Shown here piece after piece: positions 25,755-32,539 of a DNA stretch of 34,788 nucleotides; position 1 is the stretch's first letter; each line of letters begins with the position of its first letter. Made by a program: the position numbers and the translations under genes. The stretch is from Desulfotomaculaceae bacterium. Its GTDB lineage: Bacteria > Bacillota > Desulfotomaculia > Desulfotomaculales > Pelotomaculaceae. The notes beneath the pieces are model-generated. The model made no database searches, had not been told where the DNA came from, and saw only the letters and a program-made list of their open reading frames with translations. The stretch is taken from the NCBI GenBank assembly GCA_028696455.1, contig JAQVGZ010000018.1, positions 1 through 34,788 on the forward strand, written 5' to 3'.

Positions 25755-26430
25755 GATTATCACCTTCGATAATGGTGTTGCTTTAGTATTATCAGACTTT
25801 AAAGAGTCAATGACGCATTTGGGCTTTTGAACTCTCTTAAACATTTCCAGCCAAATATATAATATGATTAGAAGCCATTATCGGTATGTATGGACAAGTT
25901 CAATAAACGTATATTTATGTCTCAGGCAGAAAAAAATCGGCCCGGTGCTGGCCTTGATTATCTGTCGTCAATATTATCGGCCATTATTTTACCCGGGCAT
26001 AATAAACGTATATTTTTTGTCATCGAGCACCCATTTATAATTACCACACTAAACTGGCGCCAAGGCGCAGGACATTATTGTCTACTATGATTTCGTTAAA
26101 GATACTAAACTACCTATAGCTGAGGCAGATACTTGAAAAAAATTCACCAGTGGGAATTCCCCCCCTGGAGCCTCTGTAAGCTATTAAATCTTTTAAGTAG
26201 TACACATTAGTATCAGTAGATGCGCATACAATTATCCTATATCGCTAAAGATGAGGTGAAGCTGTGTTTACCAGGCACTGGATGTTACCTGAAACATGCC
26301 ATTGTAGTTCTGGCTGCTCATCTAAGTCCTGGGCATGACTTTAAACTGCCCCTAAATAAATTAAAAAATAAATTCTGTCCTGACATACATACTCGTGATA
26401 GTCTCTAGGGTATGGCAGATTATACGAAAT
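25755..26430 (+). repeat. Intergenic stretch with a 15-base direct repeat; no recognised gene
   Basis: AATAAACGTATATTT occurs at 25902-25916 and 26001-26015 (99-base period). Short open frames exist at 25890-26090 and 26220-26408 on the plus strand, but they lack convincing ribosome sites, family resemblance or coding character. The part next to the ATPase holds its upstream region. Nothing else was recognised. Confidence 0.4.
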
Positions 26431-26462
26431 AAAAGGGTATTGAACAGCAATACCCTTTTGTA
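26431..26462 (-). terminator. Terminator of the Rnk-like gene (bidirectional)
   Basis: A perfect 12-bp stem (AAAAGGGTATTG with CAATACCCTTTT) around AACAG. It has A/T tails on both sides, so it can act in both directions; the minus-strand gene ends 31 bases before it. Confidence 0.85.
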
Positions 26463-26492
26463 AAAAGCTTGGTTTTCTAGCTAATATTGCTT

Positions 26493-26906
26493 TTACATTT
26501 CCAGCTCGCCAGCTGCTTCCGGCTGGTAAAGAATCTTTTTTACTTCCAGTTTAACTAAACCGTCCGGGACTTTCCAGTCAATGATATCTCCCTCGCGAAA
26601 ACCCAAGATCGCTGTTCCTACGGGGGCCAGTACGGATATCTTATCTTTTGTTAAATCGGCATCTGCGGGGTAAACCAGCGTATAAATCATTTCTTCCCCT
26701 GATTCTAACTCTCTTAGCAATACTTTTGAATTCATCGTGATTGCATCCCGGGGGATTTTTTCAGAGGGTACCACTTGTGCCCGGCTGAGTTCCTGCTCAA
26801 GGTTTCTCAGGTACTCATCATGGCCCTTTTTAAACTCTTTAGCTTTATAGATAAGTTTTTGCAATCTTTCTCTGTCTAATTCAGTAATGAATATCTGTCT
26901 TGACAA
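26493..26906 (-). CDS. GreA/GreB family factor, Rnk-like (nucleoside diphosphate kinase regulator)
   Basis: A 137-residue protein with an N-terminal helical part (SRQIFITELDRERLQKL) and a C-terminal GreA/B domain (TMNSKVLLREL, TLVYPADADLT, VLAPVGTAILGFREGD, ILYQPEAAGE). The YQPEAAG ending and overall layout resemble Rnk, which binds RNA polymerase near the secondary channel. The start is taken at TTG 26906, 6 bases after GGAGGTGG; upstream ATG codons (26930, 26924) lie before or within that site. It has a TTGATT-16-TATTAT promoter and a strong terminator, so it stands alone. Confidence 0.85.
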   Translation of the reverse strand: MSRQIFITELDRERLQKLIYKAKEFKKGHDEYLRNLEQELSRAQVVPSEKIPRDAITMNSKVLLRELESGEEMIYTLVYPADADLTKDKISVLAPVGTAILGFREGDIIDWKVPDGLVKLEVKKILYQPEAAGELEM

Positions 26907-26967
26907 AGCTATTCCACCTCCCATTAACAAAGACGGCGACTACGTTTATATCTGGTAATCGCCGGAT

Positions 26968-26995
26968 ATAATATTAATTTATAATGTAGAATCAA
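26968..26995 (-). promoter_or_regulatory. Promoter of the Rnk-like gene
   Basis: The minus strand has TTGATT (26990-26995), a 16-base spacer and TATTAT (26968-26973). The leader of about 60 bases contains a 6-bp inverted repeat (CGGCGA at 26934-26939, TCGCCG at 26959-26964). Confidence 0.5.
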
Positions 26996-27135
26996 GAAGC
27001 ACTGGGTAAAAATCACCCTATTAGCAATATTATAAGTATTATTTAATTTTATGTAAAGAACATACCGTATTAATTTTTTAAAAAAATTTAATTTAAGGAT
27101 AATAAGGAATAATAAGGTAACTAACAGATTGCATA

Positions 27136-27165
27136 TTGACAAATGATTTTATTTTATCATACACT
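27136..27165 (+). promoter_or_regulatory. Promoter of the candidate structured RNA
   Basis: TTGACA at 27136-27141, an 18-base spacer and TACACT at 27160-27165 (4 of 6). It is divergent from the Rnk-like gene. Confidence 0.5.
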
Positions 27166-27170
27166 ATTAA

Positions 27171-27310
27171 TATGGAAAATATTTGAGTCATTAACAGAGC
27201 AGCAAACATCTAGACTTCAGGTGTGTGGGGCTGGGATGGCACTTGCCAGCTGCAGGTTAGAGTACCTGTGGGACTATAATTATTCAATTATGGTGCCACA
27301 GGTATTTTTT
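27171..27310 (+). ncRNA. Candidate structured leader or small RNA with alternative hairpins
   Basis: Between a promoter and a strong terminator lies about 140 bases with no credible protein. The terminator arms are 27263-27281 and 27286-27304 (19 positions with one G-G mismatch and one G-U, loop ATTC), followed by six T. CAGGT (27253-27257) can instead pair with ACCTG (27264-27268), which removes the 5' arm of the terminator. An upstream stem GCTGG/CCAGC (27230-27234, 27246-27250) completes an attenuator-like layout. It could be a riboswitch-type leader for the tiny gene at 27360 or a free small RNA. It matches no RNA class I could recognise. A 63-residue frame across it (27143-27334) is judged spurious. 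Confidence 0.5.
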
Positions 27311-27359
27311 GTTTTGTTGCTATTAATAATATAATTGAAGGAAAAAGGGGGTTAAATTA

Positions 27360-27563
27360 ATGGGATTTTTATCTAGATCTTCACACTCATCATCTGGCAG
27401 GAAGCACTATAGTCATGGAAAGCACGGCAGCGACTACTACAAGAGATCAGGTAAACGTCGCTCTGGTATTTTAGGGAAAATTATTGACACCATATCCGGT
27501 TCAAGAAGCCATTCTTATTCACATCGTCGCCGTCGCCATTCGCGTAAGAGTTTTTGGTCGTAA
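27360..27563 (+). CDS. Tiny basic Ser/His/Arg-rich protein
   Basis: A 67-residue protein, extremely rich in Ser, His, Arg, Lys and Tyr, with no acidic stretch. It opens MGFLSRSSHSSSGRKHYSHG and ends SHRRRRHSRKSFWS. The ribosome site AAGGGGG lies 8 bases upstream of the ATG. It lies just downstream of the candidate attenuator RNA. It resembles no enzyme; the composition suggests nucleic-acid or metal binding, or a spore-associated basic protein. It might be disordered. Function unknown. Confidence 0.65.
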   Translation: MGFLSRSSHSSSGRKHYSHGKHGSDYYKRSGKRRSGILGKIIDTISGSRSHSYSHRRRRHSRKSFWS

Positions 27564-27622
27564 AGTACTATAATATATATGTTTAATTGATAGGTTGAGC
27601 TTTAGCACTCGGGGGCAGGTTA

Positions 27623-28558
27623 ATGGTTTATCCTTGCACTGATATTAAAAAGTCGTTGAAAAACATGATCGATGAAGAACGTTCCGCTATATTGATCGTG
27701 AATACCCGCTCGCGTAGGGGACAGAAGTTTTTTTCTGCGGCCCTAGAAGAATTAACCAGGCAGGGTGTCTCAATTACGGCGTCCTATCCTGTCAGATACC
27801 CCGAGCGTTTGCCTGAAGTGGTTCAGGAAGCGGTAAAGCATAAACCAAATCTTATTATTGTCGGTGGTGGAGATGGAACAATAAGTTCTGTTGTGAATTT
27901 TATTGCTGACCATGATGTGGTGCTGGGGATACTGCCGCTTGGTACAATTAACAGTTTTGCGCGAACGCTGGACATCCCCTTAAACTTGAGGAAGGCAATT
28001 AGCGTCATTGCCAAAGGAAGAGTAGTTAGTGTGGATCTCGGAAAAGTGGATGATAACTATTTTTCAAATATAGTTGCCCTTGGTGTGGCCGCGAAGGTGG
28101 CCAGGAATATTACCCGCAGGCTAAAGATTTATACGGGTGCTATGGCGTATGGGTTAATGGGGATGATAATTTTGTTTTCCCACCGTCCTTTTGACTGCAC
28201 TTTAACCATGAATAATGAGGTATTCAAATTTAATACGCACCAGGTGGTTATAGCTAATGGAAGATACTTTGGTATAACTCCGATTGTGTCAAAAGCTATG
28301 GCTGATGAACGAGAAATAATCGTGTTTGTTATGGATACCTCCAGCCGTTGGCAAACGCTAAAATTATGGATTGCCTTCTTATTGCAAAAGGCATCCGCCT
28401 CTTCCCAGTTTCGCTTATTTCGCGCGAGAGAAGTTATAGTTGAGGCCGCACCTCCGCAGTATGTTGAAGTGGATGGCGAAATAATTACGAAGACACCGGT
28501 GCATGTTTCACTGGCACCAGGCGCAATGAAGGTTTTAGTGCCTGATGACGGTTATTAG
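27623..28558 (+). CDS. Diacylglycerol kinase family lipid kinase (YegS/BmrU-like)
   Basis: A 311-residue lipid kinase of the DAGK catalytic family, which phosphorylates diacylglycerol or a related lipid at the membrane. It contains the nucleotide-binding IIVGGGDGTISSVVN loop and the LPLGTINSFARTL motif. The C-terminal beta-sandwich ends VEVDGEIITKTPVHVSLAPG. The start ATG at 27623 follows GGGGGCAGG. The DAGK core begins near residue 22 (SAILIVNTRSRRGQKF). It may share a transcript with the tiny basic gene 59 bases upstream. Confidence 0.93.
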   Translation: MVYPCTDIKKSLKNMIDEERSAILIVNTRSRRGQKFFSAALEELTRQGVSITASYPVRYPERLPEVVQEAVKHKPNLIIVGGGDGTISSVVNFIADHDVVLGILPLGTINSFARTLDIPLNLRKAISVIAKGRVVSVDLGKVDDNYFSNIVALGVAAKVARNITRRLKIYTGAMAYGLMGMIILFSHRPFDCTLTMNNEVFKFNTHQVVIANGRYFGITPIVSKAMADEREIIVFVMDTSSRWQTLKLWIAFLLQKASASSQFRLFRAREVIVEAAPPQYVEVDGEIITKTPVHVSLAPGAMKVLVPDDGY

Positions 28559-28603
28559 ACAGCTTAAACAAGCAATAAATACTTACCGAGAGAAGGCTAT
28601 ACT

Positions 28604-29188
28604 ATGGAAAAAATAATCCCAAACAGGTCTCAGGCCTTAGAGCTTTTGCGAGAGTATAATGAGAATGAAAGTTTAATTAAACACGCGCTGGCTGTTGAGT
28701 CAGTAATGTTACACTTTGCTGAAAAACTTAATGAAGAAAATAAGGGCAAATGGGGTGTAATCGGCCTGGTACATGATCTTGACTATGAAAAGTATCCTGA
28801 CCAACATTGCCGGAAAACAAGAGAGATACTGGAGGAAAGGAACTGGCCCGAAGATTATATACAGGCTATCGAGAGCCATGGCTGGGGTATCTGTACAGAT
28901 GTGGAACCGCAAGAAAAGATGGAAAAAGTACTGTACACTATTGATGAGCTAACCGGGTTAATTATGGCAACAGCGCTTCTCCGGCCAAGTAAAAGTATAT
29001 TAGACCTGAATGTAAAGTCCGTAAAAAAGAAATGGAAACAAAAAGGCTTTGCGGCAGGAGTTAACAGACAATTAATTGAATCAGGGGCAAAAAGCCTGGG
29101 CATGGAACTGGATGTAATTATAGAAGAAACAATTAAAGGAATGCAAAAAGTTGCTGAAGAAATCGGTTTAAAAGGTGAAATAGATTAA
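28604..29188 (+). CDS. HD-domain hydrolase
   Basis: A 194-residue HD-superfamily protein, likely a phosphohydrolase. The metal-binding residues are His in LIKHALAVESVM, the HD pair in GLVHDLDYEKYP, and later histidines in HC and ESHGWG. The C-terminal part is helical (KSVKKKWKQKGFAAGVNRQL). This short form is common in Clostridia; its substrate is not known. The ribosome site is weak (GAGAAGG). It is followed by a small terminator hairpin. Confidence 0.88.
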   Translation: MEKIIPNRSQALELLREYNENESLIKHALAVESVMLHFAEKLNEENKGKWGVIGLVHDLDYEKYPDQHCRKTREILEERNWPEDYIQAIESHGWGICTDVEPQEKMEKVLYTIDELTGLIMATALLRPSKSILDLNVKSVKKKWKQKGFAAGVNRQLIESGAKSLGMELDVIIEETIKGMQKVAEEIGLKGEID

Positions 29189-29210
29189 CCATGAGTACCT
29201 GGTTTTTTAA
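29187..29210 (+). terminator. Terminator of the HD gene
   Basis: AACCA pairs with TGGTT around an 8-base loop, followed by TTTT. It overlaps the last two bases of the stop codon. The stem is weak. Confidence 0.55.
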
Positions 29211-29298
29211 TTTTCTTAAAAGGGGTAAAATATAACCGCTGGTAAAATAATAAGTGAAAGTACACAGGTAAAACCAATAATTTTGGGAGGGATCTTAA

Positions 29299-29562
29299 AT
29301 AAAAAAATTTCTCTGGTTATTAACTGTTGTTTTTATGCTCACTTTGTTTGTCTCCGGATGTAGCACTGCACAGGACGTTACCGATAGTATTAATAAAGTT
29401 AATGACAGTGTCCAGGATGTGAATAAAGCCGTTCAGGATATCAATCAGAGCATACAGGATGCAGGAGAGCAATTATTACCTGGCAGTGAAGGCAACGAAT
29501 CCGGAGAGTCCGAATCTGGAGAAAATGATGAAGAGGGGGAAGAGGAGAGCGAGGTAGAATAA
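29299..29562 (+). CDS. Small lipoprotein with heptad repeats; apparent ATA start
   Basis: A predicted lipoprotein of 87 residues. The signal peptide reads (M)KKFLWLLTVVFMLTLFVSGC with a good lipobox (VSGC), followed by heptad-like repeats (INKVNDSVQDVNKAVQDINQ) and an acidic tail. The complete signal sequence begins at ATA 29299, 8 bases after an ideal GGGAGG (29285-29290). The next ATG (29335) would leave a clipped signal peptide with no charged end and no ribosome site, and a TAA lies just upstream (29296-29298). The ATA could be a rare start codon, a mutated ATG or a sequencing error. It would be an envelope protein anchored to the outer face of the membrane. Confidence 0.7.
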   Translation: MKKFLWLLTVVFMLTLFVSGCSTAQDVTDSINKVNDSVQDVNKAVQDINQSIQDAGEQLLPGSEGNESGESESGENDEEGEEESEVE

Positions 29563-29630
29563 TTTTTTGTCGCAGCTACAATTGTCAGCAAACCGGCGGT
29601 TCCAAAACACTGGATGAGGGAAACAACGTA

Positions 29631-29659
29631 AAAAACAGCCGTATATTCCGGCTGTTTTT
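29631..29659 (+). terminator. Terminator of the lipoprotein gene
   Basis: An 11-bp stem (AAAAACAGCCG with CGGCTGTTTTT) around a 7-base loop, with a T-rich 3' arm. Confidence 0.85.
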
Positions 29660-29770
29660 GCTTTCGCCTTCTGAGCGTTTGTTTCTATAGACAGCCGCTT
29701 ATGCAGGCATTACTATGGGTTCTTTATACTGTTTGGCGAATAAAACGAACGCAGTTAAGTCGAGTAAAGA

Positions 29771-29810
29771 AAAAAGGAGCTTTAGGGCTTTAACCCTGCG
29801 GCTCCTTTTT
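29771..29810 (-). terminator. Second, likely bidirectional terminator
   Basis: A 10-bp stem (AAAAAGGAGC with GCTCCTTTTT) with an inner AGGG/CCCT stem. It works in both directions by sequence. The 381-base stretch 29563-29943 holds this, the previous terminator and the start of the hydrolase gene's leader; no gene was recognised in it. Confidence 0.7.
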
Positions 29811-29943
29811 GGGTGTTGCGCCATAGGGAAAAACGGTGTCTTTGCCTGGCTGTTAACGTCAACCAGCTTAATATCATAAACTACTATTGGCTTATACTTT
29901 TTGTGGTTATGTGCAGGAATGTTAAACAAACTTTGCGAGGTAT

Positions 29944-31251
29944 ATGTTTATGTCACGTTCGATATCCCGTAGTGATGATCTGGCCAATCCGGCCGAACCG
30001 TTTTGGCCGCAGCCGGTTTGCTCCCCTCGAAGGGTCAGCTTAAAACCTTATCCTAATGTCCCCCAAAACGCCCTGGACGCTGCAATCTTGGCGGAAATGC
30101 GCAAAAACCAAATTGTTGGAATTTCTACTGCATTTATTAGAAATAGTCAAGTGGTTTGGGCCAAAGGCTATGGGTGGGAAGATTTAGAGGATAGCCGTCC
30201 GGCCGACCATAATACGGTCTACCGGATCGCTTCTATTTCCAAAACCATTACTGCCACTGCCCTGATGCAGCTCTGGGAGTTGGGCCTCTTCCGGCTTGAC
30301 GACGATATCAGCCATTACCTGGGATACCAGGTGAGAAACCCCTTTTATCCAAGCGATAAAATTACTTTTCGTATGCTGCTTACCCATACCTCCAGTATCC
30401 TGGATACCGGTGGCTATGCGTCATCCTTAAGTTCGTCATGCCCGCCGCTTCTGCGGGAAATCCTGCTTCCTGGCTGTGTGGCCAACAGCAATTTGACATG
30501 GGGTACCTACCGGCCAGGGACTCAATTTAATTACTCTAATTTTGGCGCCGGGATTATTGGCGCACTGGTGGAAGTGCTATCAGGCCAGCCTTTTGACCTT
30601 TATACCAGCGAGCACATCTTCAGACCGCTGGGGATGGACGCCAGCTACGCAGCTGCAGATCTGGTCCATTATCAAAAAATCGCTGTTCTCTATGAAACAA
30701 GCGCAAACGGTAGTTTTAACCCTTCTTTCGACTTTTATTCCGAAGGGCAGAGGCCGCCACGGCGGGCGTCTAAACTTCCTTTAGGAAATTACTATATCGG
30801 TCCGGCAGGGGCGGTCAGGTCAAGCGTGCTGGATCTGGCCAAGTTCATGATCGCCCATATCAACGACGGGGTTTATAACGGTGTACGTATTCTTAGAAAG
30901 GATACTGTTGATTTAATGCAGCAGATACAGTGGTCCGGCTTTGGTTTGGAAGGGTTTTATAAACAAATGGGCCTGATGTTTCACATTACCGACGCCCTGG
31001 CAGGCAGGAGGCTGACCGGGCATGCCGGAGAAGCCTACGGTCTGGTCAGTGACATGTACTTTGACCGTGATGAGAGGAACGGGGTTATCTTTATAACAAA
31101 CGGCGGTTATTATCAGTTGTTAATGAGTGGGTTTACCAATATTGAAGAGTTTGTAATAAACTATATCTACGCACAGTTTACCAACGCCAAAGCTATAAAA
31201 AATGGCAGCAAACTAACCAATCTGCAGGCAGGGCCTTTTGTTGATACCTAA
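29944..31251 (+). CDS. Serine hydrolase, class C beta-lactamase/penicillin-binding protein fold
   Basis: A 435-residue serine hydrolase of the beta-lactamase-related (AmpC/esterase EstB) family. The SxxK nucleophile is in RIASISKTITATAL, the YxN motif in FNYSNFGAGIIG and the third motif is HAG in LTGHAGEAYGL. There is no evident signal peptide, so it may act in the cytoplasm or be exported differently. Its first about 40 residues are low-similarity. Two ATG starts are possible (29944 and 29950), with GCGAGGTAT just before. Substrate unknown; resistance should not be assumed, because most members are peptidases or esterases. Confidence 0.9.
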   Translation: MFMSRSISRSDDLANPAEPFWPQPVCSPRRVSLKPYPNVPQNALDAAILAEMRKNQIVGISTAFIRNSQVVWAKGYGWEDLEDSRPADHNTVYRIASISKTITATALMQLWELGLFRLDDDISHYLGYQVRNPFYPSDKITFRMLLTHTSSILDTGGYASSLSSSCPPLLREILLPGCVANSNLTWGTYRPGTQFNYSNFGAGIIGALVEVLSGQPFDLYTSEHIFRPLGMDASYAAADLVHYQKIAVLYETSANGSFNPSFDFYSEGQRPPRRASKLPLGNYYIGPAGAVRSSVLDLAKFMIAHINDGVYNGVRILRKDTVDLMQQIQWSGFGLEGFYKQMGLMFHITDALAGRRLTGHAGEAYGLVSDMYFDRDERNGVIFITNGGYYQLLMSGFTNIEEFVINYIYAQFTNAKAIKNGSKLTNLQAGPFVDT

Positions 31252-31334
31252 TTGGCGGAAGTGCCCGCCCAGTATACCTACTTGCCATCTAGCACATATC
31301 TTCCCTAAGTAATCCCGAGGCGAAATAAAAATAG

Positions 31335-31364
31335 TTGACAATCAAGTATCAGGAGTATTATAGT
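31335..31364 (+). promoter_or_regulatory. Promoter of the DUF6530/GIY-YIG pair
   Basis: TTGACA at 31335-31340, an 18-base spacer and TATAGT at 31359-31364 (5 of 6). Confidence 0.65.
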
Positions 31365-31397
31365 AAATTAGTGATTTACTTAATTACTAATTTACTA
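31361..31397 (+). promoter_or_regulatory. 37-base near-perfect inverted repeat over the transcription start (operator or leader hairpin)
   Basis: TAGTAAATTAGTGATT (31361-31376) and AATTACTAATTTACTA (31382-31397) pair over all 16 positions in RNA (one G-U), with loop TACTT. It overlaps the -10 and covers the +1 region. As DNA, it has the form of a dimer-binding operator; as RNA, it would be a hairpin just before the ribosome site. Confidence 0.7.
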
Positions 31398-31412
31398 CAA
31401 GGGGGTATATAG

Positions 31413-31892
31413 ATGAAAATACCGACCACTTTAAGGCATAAGCCAGTTATTGTTTCTGAAAACTATGAAAATGTTGACGGTCGTTATTCTTATAATTCTG
31501 ACGCCAAAGGTCTCTCACTCGGTTTAGCCCAGTGGAATGACCGGGGCAAGGTAGATATTTCAGCTAAAGTATGGAGGCATACCGGGGAAAAATGGTCCAG
31601 GCAGTCTGAGGAACTGCCGCTGCATCGTGTGCTTGATCTGGCTATTCTGGTTTGCCGGGCCAAACTTCATTTTCAGGAAGCCTACCGGTATGATAAATTA
31701 TATGATACCGGAAAGCCGGTAATAGATAGGGTAGGATTGCAGGGTGATGCCATGACTGTGGCTGTATGCATTGACAACGACAAGATTGATGAGGATATTC
31801 AGTTATTCCGCCAGGTCCTCAGTGATGATGATGAGCTTATTGGTGAACGCCTGCATACTTTATCAAGGATATTAAAGGATATGGGGTATTAG
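31413..31892 (+). CDS. DUF6530-like protein
   Basis: A 159-residue protein that I recognise, with moderate certainty, as DUF6530-like. Distinct segments are MKIPTTLRHKPVIVSENYE, YNSDAKGLSLGLAQWNDRG, KVWRHTGEKWSRQSEELP and RVGLQGDAMTVAVC, ending ERLHTLSRILKDMGY. No catalytic motif is visible and it appears soluble. The ribosome site AAGGGGG precedes the ATG at 31413. It starts a two-gene unit with a GIY-YIG protein 3 bases downstream. Confidence 0.75.
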   Translation: MKIPTTLRHKPVIVSENYENVDGRYSYNSDAKGLSLGLAQWNDRGKVDISAKVWRHTGEKWSRQSEELPLHRVLDLAILVCRAKLHFQEAYRYDKLYDTGKPVIDRVGLQGDAMTVAVCIDNDKIDEDIQLFRQVLSDDDELIGERLHTLSRILKDMGY

Positions 31893-31895
31893 CCC

Positions 31896-32252
31896 ATGGA
31901 CAGAAAAAAGGAGTTAAAGCTTCAATACAAGTTAATGAAGCCACAGATGGGCATCTTTATTATCCGCTCAAAAGAAAGTAATAAATGCTATATTCAAGCG
32001 ACTGCAAATTTGAGAGGCGCGATGAATGGCGCCATTGCCCGATTAAAAGGTGGTTTGCATCCGAACCGGGAGTTGCAAAAGGAATGGGATAAACTTGGCG
32101 CGGAGAGTTTCATCGCCGAAATTCTGGACTATCTGGAATATGATAAGGATGAAGCTAAAACGGATTACAAAGGAGAACTTGCTGTGCTGCAAATGATTTG
32201 GGAAGAAAAATTAGCCAAAAAAAATATGAAATTCTATAAAAAAAGATTATAA
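31896..32252 (+). CDS. Small GIY-YIG family protein (degenerate motif)
   Basis: A 118-residue protein of the small GIY-YIG nuclease-like group. The GIY-YIG signature appears as GIFIIRS ... NKCYIQAT, so the first Tyr is Phe and YIG is YIQ. An arginine follows in the expected helix (NLRGAMNGAIARL), and a C-terminal Glu is available (GELAVLQMIWEE). Catalysis is uncertain. It starts 3 bases after the stop of the DUF6530-like gene and is clearly cotranscribed. Homologues are commonly stand-alone in Clostridia, as I recall; function is unknown. Confidence 0.8.
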   Translation: MDRKKELKLQYKLMKPQMGIFIIRSKESNKCYIQATANLRGAMNGAIARLKGGLHPNRELQKEWDKLGAESFIAEILDYLEYDKDEAKTDYKGELAVLQMIWEEKLAKKNMKFYKKRL

Positions 32253-32405
32253 TTCAAGCCGAATTTTGCAGCATATGTTCCGCTAAAATAGTTGTTAGTA
32301 ATAGCCGGTCGTATTGTTTGTCCGCATCCAGCTTTGTGTTATTATCATCTTTTATTGGACGTTAATGTCTATAGCGGCGGTAAGCTGATCAGTGTACACA
32401 AAGAT

Positions 32406-32448
32406 CGCCCCGCAGGTCTTGTGCAAGCTGCATAAGACCTGCGGGGCG
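32406..32448 (+). terminator. 15-bp perfect GC-rich hairpin
   Basis: CGCCCCGCAGGTCTT (32406-32420) pairs perfectly with AAGACCTGCGGGGCG (32434-32448), with a 13-base loop that contains TGCA-AGC-TGCA. It sits between the convergent GIY-YIG and Cys-rich genes, so a shared bidirectional terminator is likely, but there is no proper T-tract on either side. No gene was recognised in 32253-32539. Confidence 0.5.
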
Positions 32449-32539
32449 GGTCATTCTTTAAGGCTACTATCGTAGCCAAGGGTTAAGACATATTGTTATG
32501 TGTAATGTGTATTGGATAGCTCATGGGTAAGGAATTTTC

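Noticed and set aside
25890-26408. Two short plus-strand frames (66 and 62 residues)
   Set aside because: No ribosome sites, no recognisable family, and biased composition; they look like chance frames in an AT-rich spacer.
27143-27334. 63-residue plus-strand frame across the candidate RNA
   Set aside because: It has no ribosome site, its first codons overlap the promoter and its end runs through the terminator hairpin; the residue pattern is not protein-like.
29856-29883. Sigma-K-like promoter before the serine hydrolase (AC, 17 bases, CATAAACTA)
   Set aside because: The -10 fits, but the -35 context is poor (ACG, not ACm), and such short motifs are frequent in AT-rich DNA.
29699-29929. 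76-residue minus-strand frame
   Set aside because: It spans a strong terminator hairpin, lacks a clear ribosome site and resembles no family. I cannot exclude a decayed gene end.
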